The position numbers were made by a program, and so were the translations under genes. Source: Turnera subulata (lineage: Eukaryota; Streptophyta; Magnoliopsida; Malpighiales; Passifloraceae). Taken from it: DNA of 64,000 nucleotides. Shown in pieces: positions 45,806 through 56,221 of the stretch; the first letter of the stretch is position 1, and the number at the start of each line of letters is the position of its first letter. Under the pieces are notes generated by a model, which was not told the DNA's origin, ran no database searches, and worked only from the letters and a program-made list of their open reading frames with translations. The DNA lies in contig JAKUCV010003693.1 in NCBI GenBank assembly GCA_028386065.3, forward strand, positions 30,354 to 94,353, written 5' to 3'.

Positions 45806-47200
45806 ATGGCAACTGTGATTTTGGCTCTAAAGATTTGGAGACACTACTTGTTTGGAGAGAAGTGTCGAATCTTCATCGACCATAAAAGCCTCAAGTACAT
45901 CATGACTCAGAAGGAGCTTAACCTGCGACAAAGACGTTGGGTTGAGTTGCTTAATGATTATGATTGTACTATCGAGTATCACCCAGGAAAGGCTAATGTG
46001 GTAGCGGATGCTTTGAGCCGGAGACAATCTGATGATGCCTCCACTAGTTACTCGATGTTCTCACTTATCGAGTTAAGGAAGTTGGGAGTAGACTTGACCG
46101 TGGATGATACAGGAGCCTTGCTGGCACACATGAGTGTCAAGTCCAACTTAAGAGGATGGATAGTGGAGTTACAAGAAGGAGATCCCGACCTGGTCAAGCT
46201 AAAGGAAGGAGTAAGGAGTGGAAAAGAAGACAAGTTTCGTATAGCTGATAATGGAGCACTGATGATTGGAAAACGGGTATGTGTACCCAATGTCAGTAAC
46301 CTGCGTAGTCAGATTCTGGATGAAGGTCATATGACACCATATACGATGCATCCTAGAAGCACCAAGATGTATCAGAACCTGAGGAGTCATTTCTGGTGGC
46401 CTTGTATGAAGAAGGATGTAGCCGAGTATGTCGCAAGATGCATTACTTGCCAGCAGGTGAAAGCTGAACATCAGGCTCCAACAAGCAAGATGAGATCATT
46501 GACAATACTGGAGTGGAAGTGGGAGATGATCACCATGGATTTTGTGATTAGTTTACCGATGACTCAGAGGCAGCATGATGCTATTTGGGTCATCGTTGAC
46601 CGATTAACAAAATCGGCTCATTTTCTTCCTATCCGCCAAACTGATACCATGGACACATTGGCGGGTAAGTATGTTGCTGAGATTGTGAGGCTACATGGGA
46701 TTCCAAAGTCCATAGTCTCAGACAGAGATCCCAGATTCACCTCACGTTTCTGGAAGAGCTTACAAGCTGCTTTCGGAACTAAGTTGAGCTTTAGCACTGC
46801 TTTTCATCCTCAGACAGATGGACAGTCTGAGAGGACCATACAGACACTGGAGGACATGTTGAGAGCTTATGCACTTAACTTCAATGGGAGTTGGGATAAG
46901 TATCTACCCTTAGCAGAGTTTGCATATAACAACGGCTACCATTCCAGCATTGGTATGCCACCTTTTGAGGCTCTCTATGGAAGTAAGTGTAGAAGTTCGA
47001 TATGTTGGGACGAAGAAGGTATTAGATTGATCGTTGAACCGGAGTTAGTCCAACAAACAGTGGACAAGATCCAGACGGTGAGACAGTGTATGAGAGCTGC
47101 TCAGGATCGACAGAAGAGCTATGCGACAAAAACCGACGTGAGAAGGAGTATAACGTTAGTGAGAAAGTTTTTCTCAGAGTTGCACCCTGGAAAGGAGTGA
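45806..47200 (+). pseudogene. Integrase of the Ty3 element
   Basis: An HHCC zinc finger (HMTPYTMHPRSTKMY, CITCQ) is followed by the DDE core: MITMDFVISLP (first D), IVSDRDPRFTSRFW (second D) and HPQTDGQSERTIQTLEDM (E). The preceding ~70 residues are the end of RNase H (IFIDHKSLKYIM). Near 47121-47130 the frame shifts by one, so this ORF ends in an unrelated tail (..SITLVRKFFSE) and the true C-terminus is in the frame of 47086-47577. Catalytic residues look intact. Confidence 0.92.
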
Positions 47201-47577
47201 TCAGGTTCGGTAGAAGAGGAAAGCTGAGTCCAAGGTATATCGGGCCATATGAGATTGTTGAGAGGATTGGACCACTAGCTTACAGGTTGTCATTACCTGA
47301 AGAGCTCTCACGCATACATGATGTGTTTCACGTCTCTATGCTGAGGAGGTACAGATCAGACCCTAGTCATATTGTAGCCCCAGTGGATGTTGAAGTGGCA
47401 GAAGATCTTACCTACACAGAAGTACCGGAACGGATGCTTGCTCGAGAAGAACGACAACTGCGGAACCGCACCATTTCCATGGTAAAGGTCAAGTGGAGTA
47501 AGCATTCCGCTAACGAGTCAACATGGGAAGTCGAGGAGCACATGCGATCCCAGTATCCGCATCTCTTCACCAGATAG
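47121..47577 (+). pseudogene. Integrase C-terminus with chromodomain-like tail
   Basis: This continues the integrase after the frameshift: DKNRREKEYNVSEKVFLRVAP, GKLSPRYIGPYEIVERIG, RIHDVFHVSMLRRY and VKVKWSKHSANESTWEVEEH. The last block has the chromodomain-like W..H....TWE pattern. In Tekay-type chromoviruses this region directs integration. The stop lies at 47575-47577, 41 bp before the 3' LTR. Confidence 0.88.
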
Positions 47578-47605
47578 GAGTGAATTTCGGGGACGAAATT
47601 CTTTT

Positions 47606-47618
47606 ATGGGGGGTAGAC
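47606..47618 (+). other. Polypurine tract of the Ty3 element
   Basis: A purine-rich ATGGGGGGTAGAC is directly before the TG of the 3' LTR, with GAATTTCGGGGACGAAATT 20 bp before it. The same module precedes the LARD 3' LTR and the reverse LTR at 33737. Confidence 0.78.
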
Positions 47619-47901
47619 TGTAACAGCCCGGGTAAAAATTTATATTTTTACTGGACTGTAAAATGCTTGGTACAGTAATTTACCATGTAAAAATAATCTT
47701 GGAAATTGTTTTATGGTAAACTGAGCATCAGATTCCAATTCCGAATTTCGATCCATACTTCGGATATTTTACGGAACTTTCCGGGTTAGGAAAACCTTAA
47801 AAGGACAATTATATCCCTAGGTTAGTTTTACAACTAAGAGAAACTAGAAAGGGCATAAAAGTCTTTCACTCTAAGAATATTTAATAATAATAATAATAAT
47901 A

Positions 47902-47980
<79 letters not shown>

Positions 47981-50349
47981 GAAAGTATAATCTGGTTCAG
48001 TCCCTTTCCTGCTCAGTGGTGCATGCTCCTTCATGATTATCTCCGGTTGAAGAAATGTGGCAGACACCCTTCCTTTTTCCCTCAGCCTTCCTCACATGTT
48101 TCTTCTTCTTTTTTCTGGTTATAAGTTATAGTTTTCAGAAACCATAAACACCAGCACCCACTGTAAACCCAGCTTCCAACTTCACACACTCAGCTTGCTC
48201 ATCCTGTACAGTCTACACCCAGTAGCTACCCATTCCGTTCTTTCTCCGTACAAGTCTTCCCTTTCATTTTACTTTTTTAAAAAAAGAAAACAAAAGTACG
48301 CAGCATCATCATCTCCTTCTTCTTCCTTCGCGTCACCACCGGACCGCACCACCACAGTACCATCATTTCTTCTTCATCTTCCTCACCCTCACTGCCGACC
48401 ACACCATCGAACCCAACCATCCACGCCTGCACCAACCAACGCGACTGTCGCCACTAGTCGCCTTCCTCTACCGCCTGCTTAAACCGCCGCCCTTCACCGT
48501 ACAGCTCCGCCGTTCGTCTCCCTCATGGTTTCGCCCCACAACCCTCCAGCATACCCGCCAATCACTGTTGAACGTCACACCGCCACACGAACCGCAGCGA
48601 CAAGCAGGTCACGTCCCAACTTCCAGTGACCGCCCTTCATCGTGCCTGCAGCCGTCGCCTCTTCGCTGGTAACACCCCGAGCGTTTCCTCCTCGTTGCAC
48701 CGTCGTCCGCAGCCGACCGCCAGCAACCCTTCTCGCCTCGGAACTGCATCGACCGAGTCCAGCTCCGCCAAGTTCCGGTGAGTTGCGAGCTGGGTTGTGG
48801 GTGGACCGAAAATGCTTGGCCCAAGTCTGGGCTGAACCCAAAAGGCCTACTCATGAGCCTACATCACAATAAATGGGCTGATTATATATATGCATATATA
48901 CAGATTATAGTAACGGGAAAACTTATGGTGGTAATAACAATGATAGTAAATATACATACCTCTCTCTATATATATACATATATATACTTGGAAGTATAAA
49001 AAATGGTAAGAAGTACAAGATATTATTATTAGAAATAAATATGCATATTATACCAAGGATATAGACCGGGTAAAAAAAATAAAAATGTTATAACGCAATT
49101 ATATTCATATCATTTGTTGTGCATTTATGTGATTGTATGATTAATGCATCTAGGTGAAGAGGACGTGAACGAGGGCTTGGAACCCGTGGGAGAAATTCAC
49201 GTGGAATTTATCGGCCAAGGTGGGGATAAGTAAATATTTATATACAACCCGTGATATCAAGTTGTTGTTTGTTTACTATGTGAGATAATTGCTGGTATAA
49301 TATTTTGTGGCTATGAATAGTTTGTTGTGTGATGAATTAAGTTGATAATTATTGTCATTGATGTTGTTGAGAATGTTGCTACTGTTGAGTTTGTTGATAT
49401 TGTTGTTGACTGTGAGTACTGTGAGTTAAGTACCAGGGGCACTAGTATGGGATAACAGTTGGGAATAAGTTGGTATTATCCAGATGAGCGGAGAGGCTGT
49501 GAGCCTGCTCGGGATAATGAGATAATGGTCGGATAATAGAAGTACAGTAACTAGATGAGGGCAAAGGAATAATAAAATTGGAAACAATTAGACATCTAGT
49601 AGGTCACGGTTAACTGTTGGAACAGCCAGATGGTAGTCTTATTTTTTTTATGGTGCTGGGGAGAGTGTGCTTGGTGTCTGCTCCCTGTCTGTACCAATTA
49701 TTATTTTAGGCGCTGGGGAAGAGTGTGCTTGGGGTCTGCTCCCTGTCTGTGCCAGTTATACGTGGAGGTACCAGGGCGGGGTCCACGGGCTAGCTAGCTT
49801 GACTACCAGGTGACGGCCACCATTTAACTAGTGATAGGGCCCTGATAATAAAATTGGTATAGCGTGTCTAGAATCACAGAGTGTGTTAGTTGAGGTTCGT
49901 AAGAACCTTAGTTTAATTGCTGTTGATGGGACTTGATTATTTATGGTTGCTTGTATATGTATGATTGCTTATGGATTTCACCCGGTGAGCACTTCGGACT
50001 CACCCCTCGCTTGCGTGACCTGGTCGCGTAGTTTGATTGTGCGTAGCTCAGGTACGTTCGAGGCAAGCTGTGGCGCACCCTCTGCCAGGCCCGGATACAT
50101 CCTGCGATGCATCACTATCATATTGTTGCTTATTGTTGTATTGTATTAAAACTTCCGCTTGCATTTACTACTCAGTTCTGATGCTTGTTGTAATAATGTC
50201 TCCGTACCGGGACAAGTACTGTTGATGTATGATGTACTGTTATTGTATTATTATTGTTGGTTGTGATATTTACCGCTGTGGATACTATGATAGTATGTAG
50301 TCCCACTTGTTTACTGTGTGTAACGGTAAATACGGGTCGAGGCGTTTCA
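47619..50349 (+). repeat. 3' LTR of the Ty3 element (2731 bp)
   Basis: It starts TGTAACAGCCCGGGTAAAAATT and ends GTCGAGGCGTTTCA. It differs from LTR1 by scattered substitutions, a ~24-bp block after base 10 and a longer (TAA)n tract. It lies in a region of otherwise high similarity. Confidence 0.93.
47882..47980 (+). repeat. Expanded (TAA)n microsatellite in the 3' LTR
   Basis: About 33 units with one G interruption (near 47905), against about 13 units at the same place in the 5' LTR (40461-40499). The LTRs were identical at insertion, so the array changed afterwards by slippage in one or both copies. Confidence 0.95.
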
Positions 50350-50354
50350 GTTTA

Positions 50355-50400
50355 AGGTTTGGAAATGAGGGTTTAAGAATTTAGATATAGGGTTTATGGT
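50355..50400 (+). repeat. Degenerate telomere-like tract (right of the Ty3 insertion)
   Basis: It contains AAGGTTTGGAAATGAGGGTTTAAG and ATAGGGTTTATGG variants and continues the tract that ends at 40216. Joining across the TSD restores one continuous sequence. Confidence 0.45.
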
Positions 50401-51264
50401 TTCGTTAGAAAAAAGTCCCTAAACTTTTATAAATTTATATGAACCCCTCGTGTTAAATTATTAAACAAAAATTTAGTAGTTCAGAGGATTTTAGTTTAAA
50501 AATAAAAATTCAGGTACCTCCATTCTTTTTTTTTTATAGTTCAGGGGTCTAATTTATTAATTACAAACCTAAAGTTCAAAGCGTTAAAAGTAATTAACTC
50601 ATTAAATAATCATTAAATATATATATTTAACGGGGTTAATAACTTTTTATCCTGAATTTATTTTCCATGATTCCCCAACGATCACGTTTTCTAGATCCCT
50701 ATGACAAAGGAAATCTCTATTTATCTACCCAAAACAGAGAAATCTCTAATTAAATCACAAAAATATTTTTCAAACATACAAATACAATACATTTAATTAA
50801 TAGAAATTAAGTTTATTTTAATATTAATTTTTTTTTTTAGATTTTATATATCAGTTTTAAACCTTTGGGATACTTTAACGGTGCTCAAAAGGAACACGAT
50901 AGGTGGTTGCTGCTGACGGCGACTAACACAATCCGATTATACCACTTCTTGTGTCGATGATTGTTGTTGTGCAGCCGTGGTGTTTGTTGCAGGTGAGCAA
51001 GGCATGTTGTTCGTTGCCAAGGCGAGCTGAAGGAATTGGTGGAATAGCGGAGGCAAAGTTGATAGGGCAAGGAGAGTTTATCTTTAAGTATTTTTTTATT
51101 ATATTTCTAAATTGAAAAAATATTTTAAACGGTCATGATGAGCCCACGTATCACGATCCGCACCTTACATTCATAAACCGGTTGAACTTCGGATATATTT
51201 AATCTAAGATATCAAAATTTGAAATAATAAACTTGAGGTAATAAAATATAATTTTTTTTAACTT
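50401..51264. other. AT-rich intergenic, no gene
   Basis: It includes 'AAAGTCCCTAAACTTTTATAAATT' phrases (split: AAAGTCCCTAAAC, TTTTATAAATT) of the type seen in foldback transposon ends. A 61-codon minus frame (50885-51070) is not recognised. Confidence 0.4.
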
Positions 51265-51460
51265 AGATACTGTTTTCTAAGTGGTGAAGCGTTTTGTATT
51301 TTCTTAAATCTTAAAGTTCAGGTTTCGAATCTGGTGGAAGCGGGTATATGAAAATTATGATATTGGTAGTAGAAACCACCTCACAAGGATGACGCACAGA
51401 ACCACGAGAAAGATTAGTCCGCTAGTCGACTGGATACTCTTCTAGAAAAAAACATTAGGT
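51265..51460 (+). mobile_element. tRNA-derived SINE fragment
   Basis: It has an A-box-like TTCTAAGTGGTGAAG (51283-51297) and a B-box GGTTTCGAATC (51321-51331). The 3' part AGATTAGTCCGCTAGTCGACTGGATAC (split: AGATTAGTCCGCTAG, TCGACTGGATAC) resembles the tail of the SINE at 21950. It ends in an A-run near 51455. Confidence 0.5.
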
Positions 51461-52003
51461 GCTGATTTGTTTTCAAAACAAAAATTTGAGTGAGTAAAAT
51501 ATATTTAATCCACCTTCATATGAAATCTTGTTGAGAACTCAAGAAAAAGGAGACAATTTTTTTTTTCTACCAAGAACAGAAAGGAGACTTGTTTCCAAAT
51601 TTTAATTGTCCCACATGGAGATGTGGGTGCTCTTACTTTCTCTCCGGAGATGATAATAATAATAAAAAAAAAAGGATCCATGCAACACGAGGTAACAAAT
51701 TTGGAGTAAATTTTAATCTAAAAAATTTTTGGAGTTAATTTCAAAAGTGACCAAGTATAATAATGTATTTGGCTATCATTTTCAAATAAAAACCACAAGA
51801 CAAGTGGTTGGTTTAAGCGATTCAACATTTGTGTTCTTTTAAATAAGATTTTGAATTAGAGTTTTGTGAATGAGAAAAATATTATTGTTGGGTACCGTTT
51901 CATGTGTCGATCCGACCCAAACGGGATTAAATTATTAACTAGAAAAGAAAAAAGAAAGAATTATATGTATTGTGTATATTCGTCCAACTATACAGTAAGC
52001 TAG
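51461..52003. other. Upstream region of the RIP gene
   Basis: At about 51605-51650 it holds an ATGTGGGTGCT..TTTCTCTCC..GAGATGATAA block similar to repeats near the lectin gene (14040-14570) and at 38150. No coding sequence. Confidence 0.45.
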
Positions 52004-52014
52004 TGCTATATATT
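52004..52014 (+). promoter_or_regulatory. Candidate TATA box of the RIP gene
   Basis: GCTATATATTC lies ~770 bp before the ATG. A plausible first exon and a 5' UTR intron (GTAAGT donor at 52174, acceptor AG at 52761-52766, just before the ATG at 52777) would connect them. TCACCAAT-like boxes were not clearly found. This is a guess from motif spacing. Confidence 0.3.
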
Positions 52015-52776
52015 CTGTAAGCCACACCATGCTGACCTACCACGAGCACCTTTCCAATTTCTGACCAATTGCTCAACACTCAGCTGTAAATGCTCTCTGA
52101 CTTCCCCTCGCTTTCTTATTCTCCTACATTTTAAGCTGAAGTTGAAGCGTTGTTTTTTACTTCTAAATAAGCAGTAAGTTTCTTCTCGTGCTTTGATTTT
52201 CTATTCTAACTTCTAACTAGTTATAGAACTCATTTCATGCTTTCCACTAACAAGACCACTGTTTGTTTTATAGCTTGTTCCGGTATGTATACAACTTGTC
52301 CATTTGTGCAGGAAAGACGTTCAAAACGAAAAAGAGAAACAAAAACTATTCTTCCACTCCTTTTCCCTTGTTATAAAGCTAAAATATAGTAAAAACACAC
52401 ACAGGCTTCTTAACTCTCTTTTTTCTTTGTTAAGAAAAACACCAATAGCTAGTCTTAACTCCCTCTTTCTGTTTTTTTTGGTTATAAGAACGTCTTCTTA
52501 ACATTTTTTGTCCCTTACACTCAAGCCTACCTGTACATAGATAGTCTTCTTAATCTTCACATACTCATAGAGTTATTGTTGTGATAGCTTATTCTAGTTT
52601 TAATAAATTTACTTCAGATAACAAACAAAAATCTATAAATGAATTCAGACTATACGAATAACATCGATGTTGTCAAATGAATTATAGCAATATTCTAAAG
52701 AATTCAGCTCAATCATGCCACTAATTGAGGCGGACATTTTCATATTTTAAATTGTCTTGTAGTTAGGTATCAAAGA

Positions 52777-54507
52777 ATGGAAGGAACGTTGAGGCAATGG
52801 ACTATCATATCGGTCGCAAGATTCCTCTGGATGGTAGCTTTGATTTGTCCAGTATGGGGGAGCCCGTTGGCCACAGAAAATGAATACGCACTTGGCCTGC
52901 AGCAAGCAAAGGCCACAGTACTAGAGTTTACCACCGATGGTGGTGTGACCAAGGAGAGCTACACAGAGTTTGTGACTTCTCTGAGAAACCAACTGGCAAG
53001 TGACTACAACAGGCATGGGATACCGGTGCTGCGACAACCCAACAAAGTGGCCGATTGGGAGAGGTTTCTGCTGGTGAAACTCTCTAATAGTCCAGAAGCC
53101 ACCATCACATTAGCCCTGGACGTCACTGACGCAAACATAGTGGCATATCAGGCTGGAATTGAATCCTACTTCTTCAGCGATGCATCGGATCTTGCATTTT
53201 CCATTCTCTTCACTGACACAGACCAGAAGAAGCTATCATTCGGTGGAAACTACTCCGAACTAGAAAAGGCCTCCGGCGCAACTAGGCAAGCCATTGACCT
53301 TGGGATATCGCATCTTGATGGGGCGATTACCACACTTTACCGGAGCAACCGCACCCCACAAAACTCCATAGCTCGCGCACTCATAGTTGTCATTCAAATG
53401 ATCACCGAGACAGGTCGATTCAGGCATATTGAGCAGCAGGTGCGCGTTAACATTAGAACACCTGACAGGTACCCAAGCTTTCGCCCTGATTATGCCACCA
53501 TTGAGCTCGAGAACAACTGGATACGCCTCTCAATCGAAATCCAGGAATCCTACCAAAGAGCCTTTTCGAGTGCGGTCATGTTACGAAGAGCCAACAGCGA
53601 GATATTCTACGCAGATTGTGTATCGGAAATTCTCAAGGCGAACTTGGCACTCTTGAAGTTTGTATGCAAATCCACGGAGTTTGAGTCAGTATCCTCCGCT
53701 CCTGATCTCCACGAAGTAGAATACGAAGTCACTTGTCCTGCTCTAGAGCCCATCGCGAAAATTGGTGGAAGAAGAGATCGGTGCCTTGGTGTAAAAGATT
53801 ACAACCCGGTTGATGGAAACAACATAATCCACTGGGGATGTGGAATAAACCAGTACTGGACCTTCAAAAGAGATGGTACAATCCGGTACCAAGATAAGTG
53901 CTTGGCCTCTTATAATTTTGGTCCGGAGAGTTACATGGTCATCTATAATTGCTCCACCGCTCCCAAACCCACCACCTTCTGGGTGGTCAACACATACGGA
54001 TCCATTATAAGTCCTTACTCCGGGATGAGCGTAACTACTACGAACCCATATGAAACCATCAAACTCACCCTGGAGATTACCGAATTCACATCAGGTCAAG
54101 GCTGGCTTCCCACCAATTATACTGCGCCCTTTCCTGTGTCCCTTATGGGGTTCAACGATCAATGCCTGAAACTGAAGGGAACCAACAACTTGTGGCTACA
54201 GGAATGTGCCAATCTTGGTGTGGGACGAGAATGGTATATCTATACAGACGGTACTATCCGGCCTACATCGGCACCTCATCGTTGCCTCACTTGCAACAGT
54301 CCATTCGTAGGATCTGAAGTCATCGTTCTGGACTGCGTGGATAGTGGGTGGTCTAGCCAGAGGTGGACTTTCATCAATGATGGTAGAATCATGAATATCA
54401 GGAGTTGGTTGGCACTAGATGTGCAGAACTTGGATGGAAACCTTCCGCAAGTGATCATATCGGCGCCTAATGGGAAGCCTAGCCAAAAGTGGCTTCCATT
54501 GCTTTGA
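52777..54507 (+). CDS. Type 2 ribosome-inactivating protein (A chain + two-trefoil lectin B chain)
   Basis: A continuous 576-residue frame, the usual size for type 2 RIP precursors. Residues 1-~28 are a signal peptide with a hydrophobic core. The A chain (~30-300) is an rRNA N-glycosylase: its expected active-site residues are visible as Tyr124, Tyr159, Glu211, Arg214 and Trp248. It would remove one adenine from the sarcin/ricin loop of large rRNA. A linker with Cys297 and Cys320 could form the interchain disulphide. The B chain (~320-576) has two ricin-type beta-trefoils with the QxW-type motifs QYW (359-361), QRW (528-530) and QKW (570-572), and several cysteine pairs; it would bind galactose-like sugars on cell surfaces. 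The protein enters the secretory path and is likely vacuolar/extracellular. There is no intron in the coding frame. Toxicity and specificity are not shown by sequence. A truncated tandem copy lies 1.7 kb downstream. Confidence 0.95.
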   Translation: MEGTLRQWTIISVARFLWMVALICPVWGSPLATENEYALGLQQAKATVLEFTTDGGVTKESYTEFVTSLRNQLASDYNRHGIPVLRQPNKVADWERFLLVKLSNSPEATITLALDVTDANIVAYQAGIESYFFSDASDLAFSILFTDTDQKKLSFGGNYSELEKASGATRQAIDLGISHLDGAITTLYRSNRTPQNSIARALIVVIQMITETGRFRHIEQQVRVNIRTPDRYPSFRPDYATIELENNWIRLSIEIQESYQRAFSSAVMLRRANSEIFYADCVSEILKANLALLKFVCKSTEFESVSSAPDLHEVEYEVTCPALEPIAKIGGRRDRCLGVKDYNPVDGNNIIHWGCGINQYWTFKRDGTIRYQDKCLASYNFGPESYMVIYNCSTAPKPTTFWVVNTYGSIISPYSGMSVTTTNPYETIKLTLEITEFTSGQGWLPTNYTAPFPVSLMGFNDQCLKLKGTNNLWLQECANLGVGREWYIYTDGTIRPTSAPHRCLTCNSPFVGSEVIVLDCVDSGWSSQRWTFINDGRIMNIRSWLALDVQNLDGNLPQVIISAPNGKPSQKWLPLL

Positions 54508-54951
54508 TTGTTCTCACATAATCAATATGCTTTCTCAGGAAAACAGATGACCTCCTAGTATAATTAAGGTGAAGAAGGCATCAAGTTATTGAAGTCAAGC
54601 GACAGCCTTCTGATCAGCATCAAGAAGCACATGCACCTCTCATCACTTCCTTCATGTATGGTGTTTTTGAAATAAATAACGAAACCTGGAAACAAATAAA
54701 ATTGTCTTCGTGTAATAAGTCACTTTATGTTTATCTGAATGCGATTTCTAATTCCAGCACTCTCATGTTTTCCCTCTTGTTCTGCAACAAACCTGGTGGG
54801 TACCTTTATGCGCTCATGGGACTTTTTATTTTAAAAAGTAAAAAAAATAAATGAGACAAATAAAGTGGCTATATAATATATTGAAGTTGTGTTTAAAATT
54901 AGAATGATGTGGCTAATAAAAAAGGATGTCTGTTTACCTAGTAGGATTATA
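54508..54951 (+). other. 3' UTR and duplicated flank of the RIP gene
   Basis: Includes a poly(A)-like CAAATAAAATTG near 54692-54703. Homology with the flank of the pseudogene (57483-57890) extends to about 54951, marking the 3' limit of the duplicated unit. Confidence 0.65.
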
Positions 54952-54954
54952 ATG

Positions 54955-55080
54955 ATTGTAATGGACGCGGTAAGTCCCGCACCATTAGGTCATAAAAAGG
55001 AGGTGGGGATTTGAAACCCAGTTACAGGACATGTACCCTTTCTGCTAGAATTAGCGAGCCAGTCGGCTACTGCTTCTTGC
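54955..55080 (-). mobile_element. Possible tRNA-derived SINE fragment
   Basis: On the minus strand a tRNA-like order is visible: AGCCGACTGGCTCGC (A-box-like), then ACTGGGTTTCAAATCCCC (B-box-like). The right limit is unclear. Weak evidence. Confidence 0.35.
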
Positions 55081-55159
55081 GACAAAAGTAAACATACAGG
55101 AATTAAAACAGGATTTAAGATGTAGAATTTGATCAAGAAGTATATCCAAACTCCAGTGA

Positions 55160-55745
55160 GGGTGCTGCTCTTGGAGACAAAACTTGATAGCTTATAGGGA
55201 GTTGGATTCCAAAATTAAGTCAGGAATATGGAGAGAGACAGCAAGGCGCAATCCCTTCCTTGTTGCCAACATCTCCGCCATCAACACAGAATTGGCAAGC
55301 ATCCTCCATACTTTCCCATCCACCACCAATCCAGCCGAGGTCCTAACTACCAGACCAATACCAGCGAAGCGAGAGCTCACTTTCAAGGACGCATCACAAT
55401 TGATTTTGATAAAACCTGGTTCTGGCGGATGCCATGTAGTTGGCTGAGCCAAAGGAGTGCTTCGGGTTGTTTATTGGAGACATAAATGTCCGAACCGATC
55501 CCATTATATTCTCTAGCTTGAGATAAGGCTTTTTGCATTACAGGGTCCAAAGCATGACCACTGAAGATGAATCTGTTTCTGCCTTTCCAAATCTCCCACG
55601 ACAAGTAGGCTGTCATTGAGAGAACCTCCGAGTTCTGCAGATGTGTGTCTCATATTTGCCAAAGCCAAGTCTTCAAACCAGTGACTTATATCTTGAGAAT
55701 CTTGAGTGTTGGACCCTTCTTCTAGCCACCGGCCCTCGCCATATG
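55160..55745 (-). pseudogene. LINE C-terminal fragment (linker and RNase H)
   Basis: On the minus strand, from the right: LSWEIWKGRNRFIFSGH (the usual 'W.IWK.RN..IF'), then a WHPPEPGFIKINCDASL RNase H start, FAGIGLVVRTSAGLV, and VLMAEMLATRKGLRLA and LESNSL, then a stop and continued similarity to 55160. There is one in-frame stop and a frame break near 55450. It is the 3' part of a LINE inserted between the RIP gene and its copy. Confidence 0.75.
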
Positions 55746-55764
55746 CAAACCTAAAATCATATTA

Positions 55765-56178
55765 GGGGTTTTTGGGCCCCTATGTTTAGTGGTTTGGCCA
55801 ATTTGGTACCCCGATATTTTTTTTGGCCGGGCATATACCCCGAGAATGCATGGGCACGCCAAACGTAGACCCCTGGTCAGGCACCTGCTGACGTGGAGGC
55901 TGCCCGAGTATTTGCGCGTGTTACTGTAGCAAAACGACGTCGTTTTAAGTGAGAAAACGTCACCGTTTCATACCACATCGGACACAGGTGGCTTAGTGGG
56001 GCCCATTTCACGCAAAGTCCCATATTCTTCCTATACCGAACCGAAACCGCTCCGGACCAGGGGTCTACGTTTGGCCTGCCCATGCAATCTCGGGGTCTGT
56101 GCCCGGCCAAAAAAAAAAATGTCGGGGTACCAAATTGGCCAAACCACTAAACATGGGGCCCAAAAAACTCAAAAACCC
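55765..56178. mobile_element. Foldback MITE (414 bp) with ~125-bp terminal inverted repeats
   Basis: The left end GGGGTTTTTGGGCCCCTATG and the reverse complement of the right end (GGGTTTTTGAG..TTTGGGCCCCATG) pair for about 125 bp with few mismatches. A TTA at 55762-55764 and 56179-56181 suggests a 3-bp TTA target duplication typical of PIF/Harbinger. No ORF. It sits 44 bp before the truncated start of the RIP pseudogene. Confidence 0.75.
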
Positions 56179-56221
56179 TTAAGAATTAAAGTATATATTC
56201 CGATCTTGAACGGGTCGCCGG

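Larger units (their letters stand above)
40222..50349 (+). mobile_element. Ty3/gypsy chromovirus-type retrotransposon, 10.1 kb, complete with TSD
   Basis: LTRs are at 40222-42876 and 47619-50349, with TSD GTTTA at 40217-40221 and 50350-50354. The internal order is gag, protease, RT, RNase H, integrase, then a chromodomain-like tail, the Ty3 order (integrase last). The C-terminal tail suggests a Tekay/Del-type chromovirus. A primer site at 42880 and a purine tract at 47606-47618 are present. Coding regions carry a few stops and frameshifts, so this copy is probably not autonomous now, but it is much less decayed than the LINEs. Confidence 0.95.
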
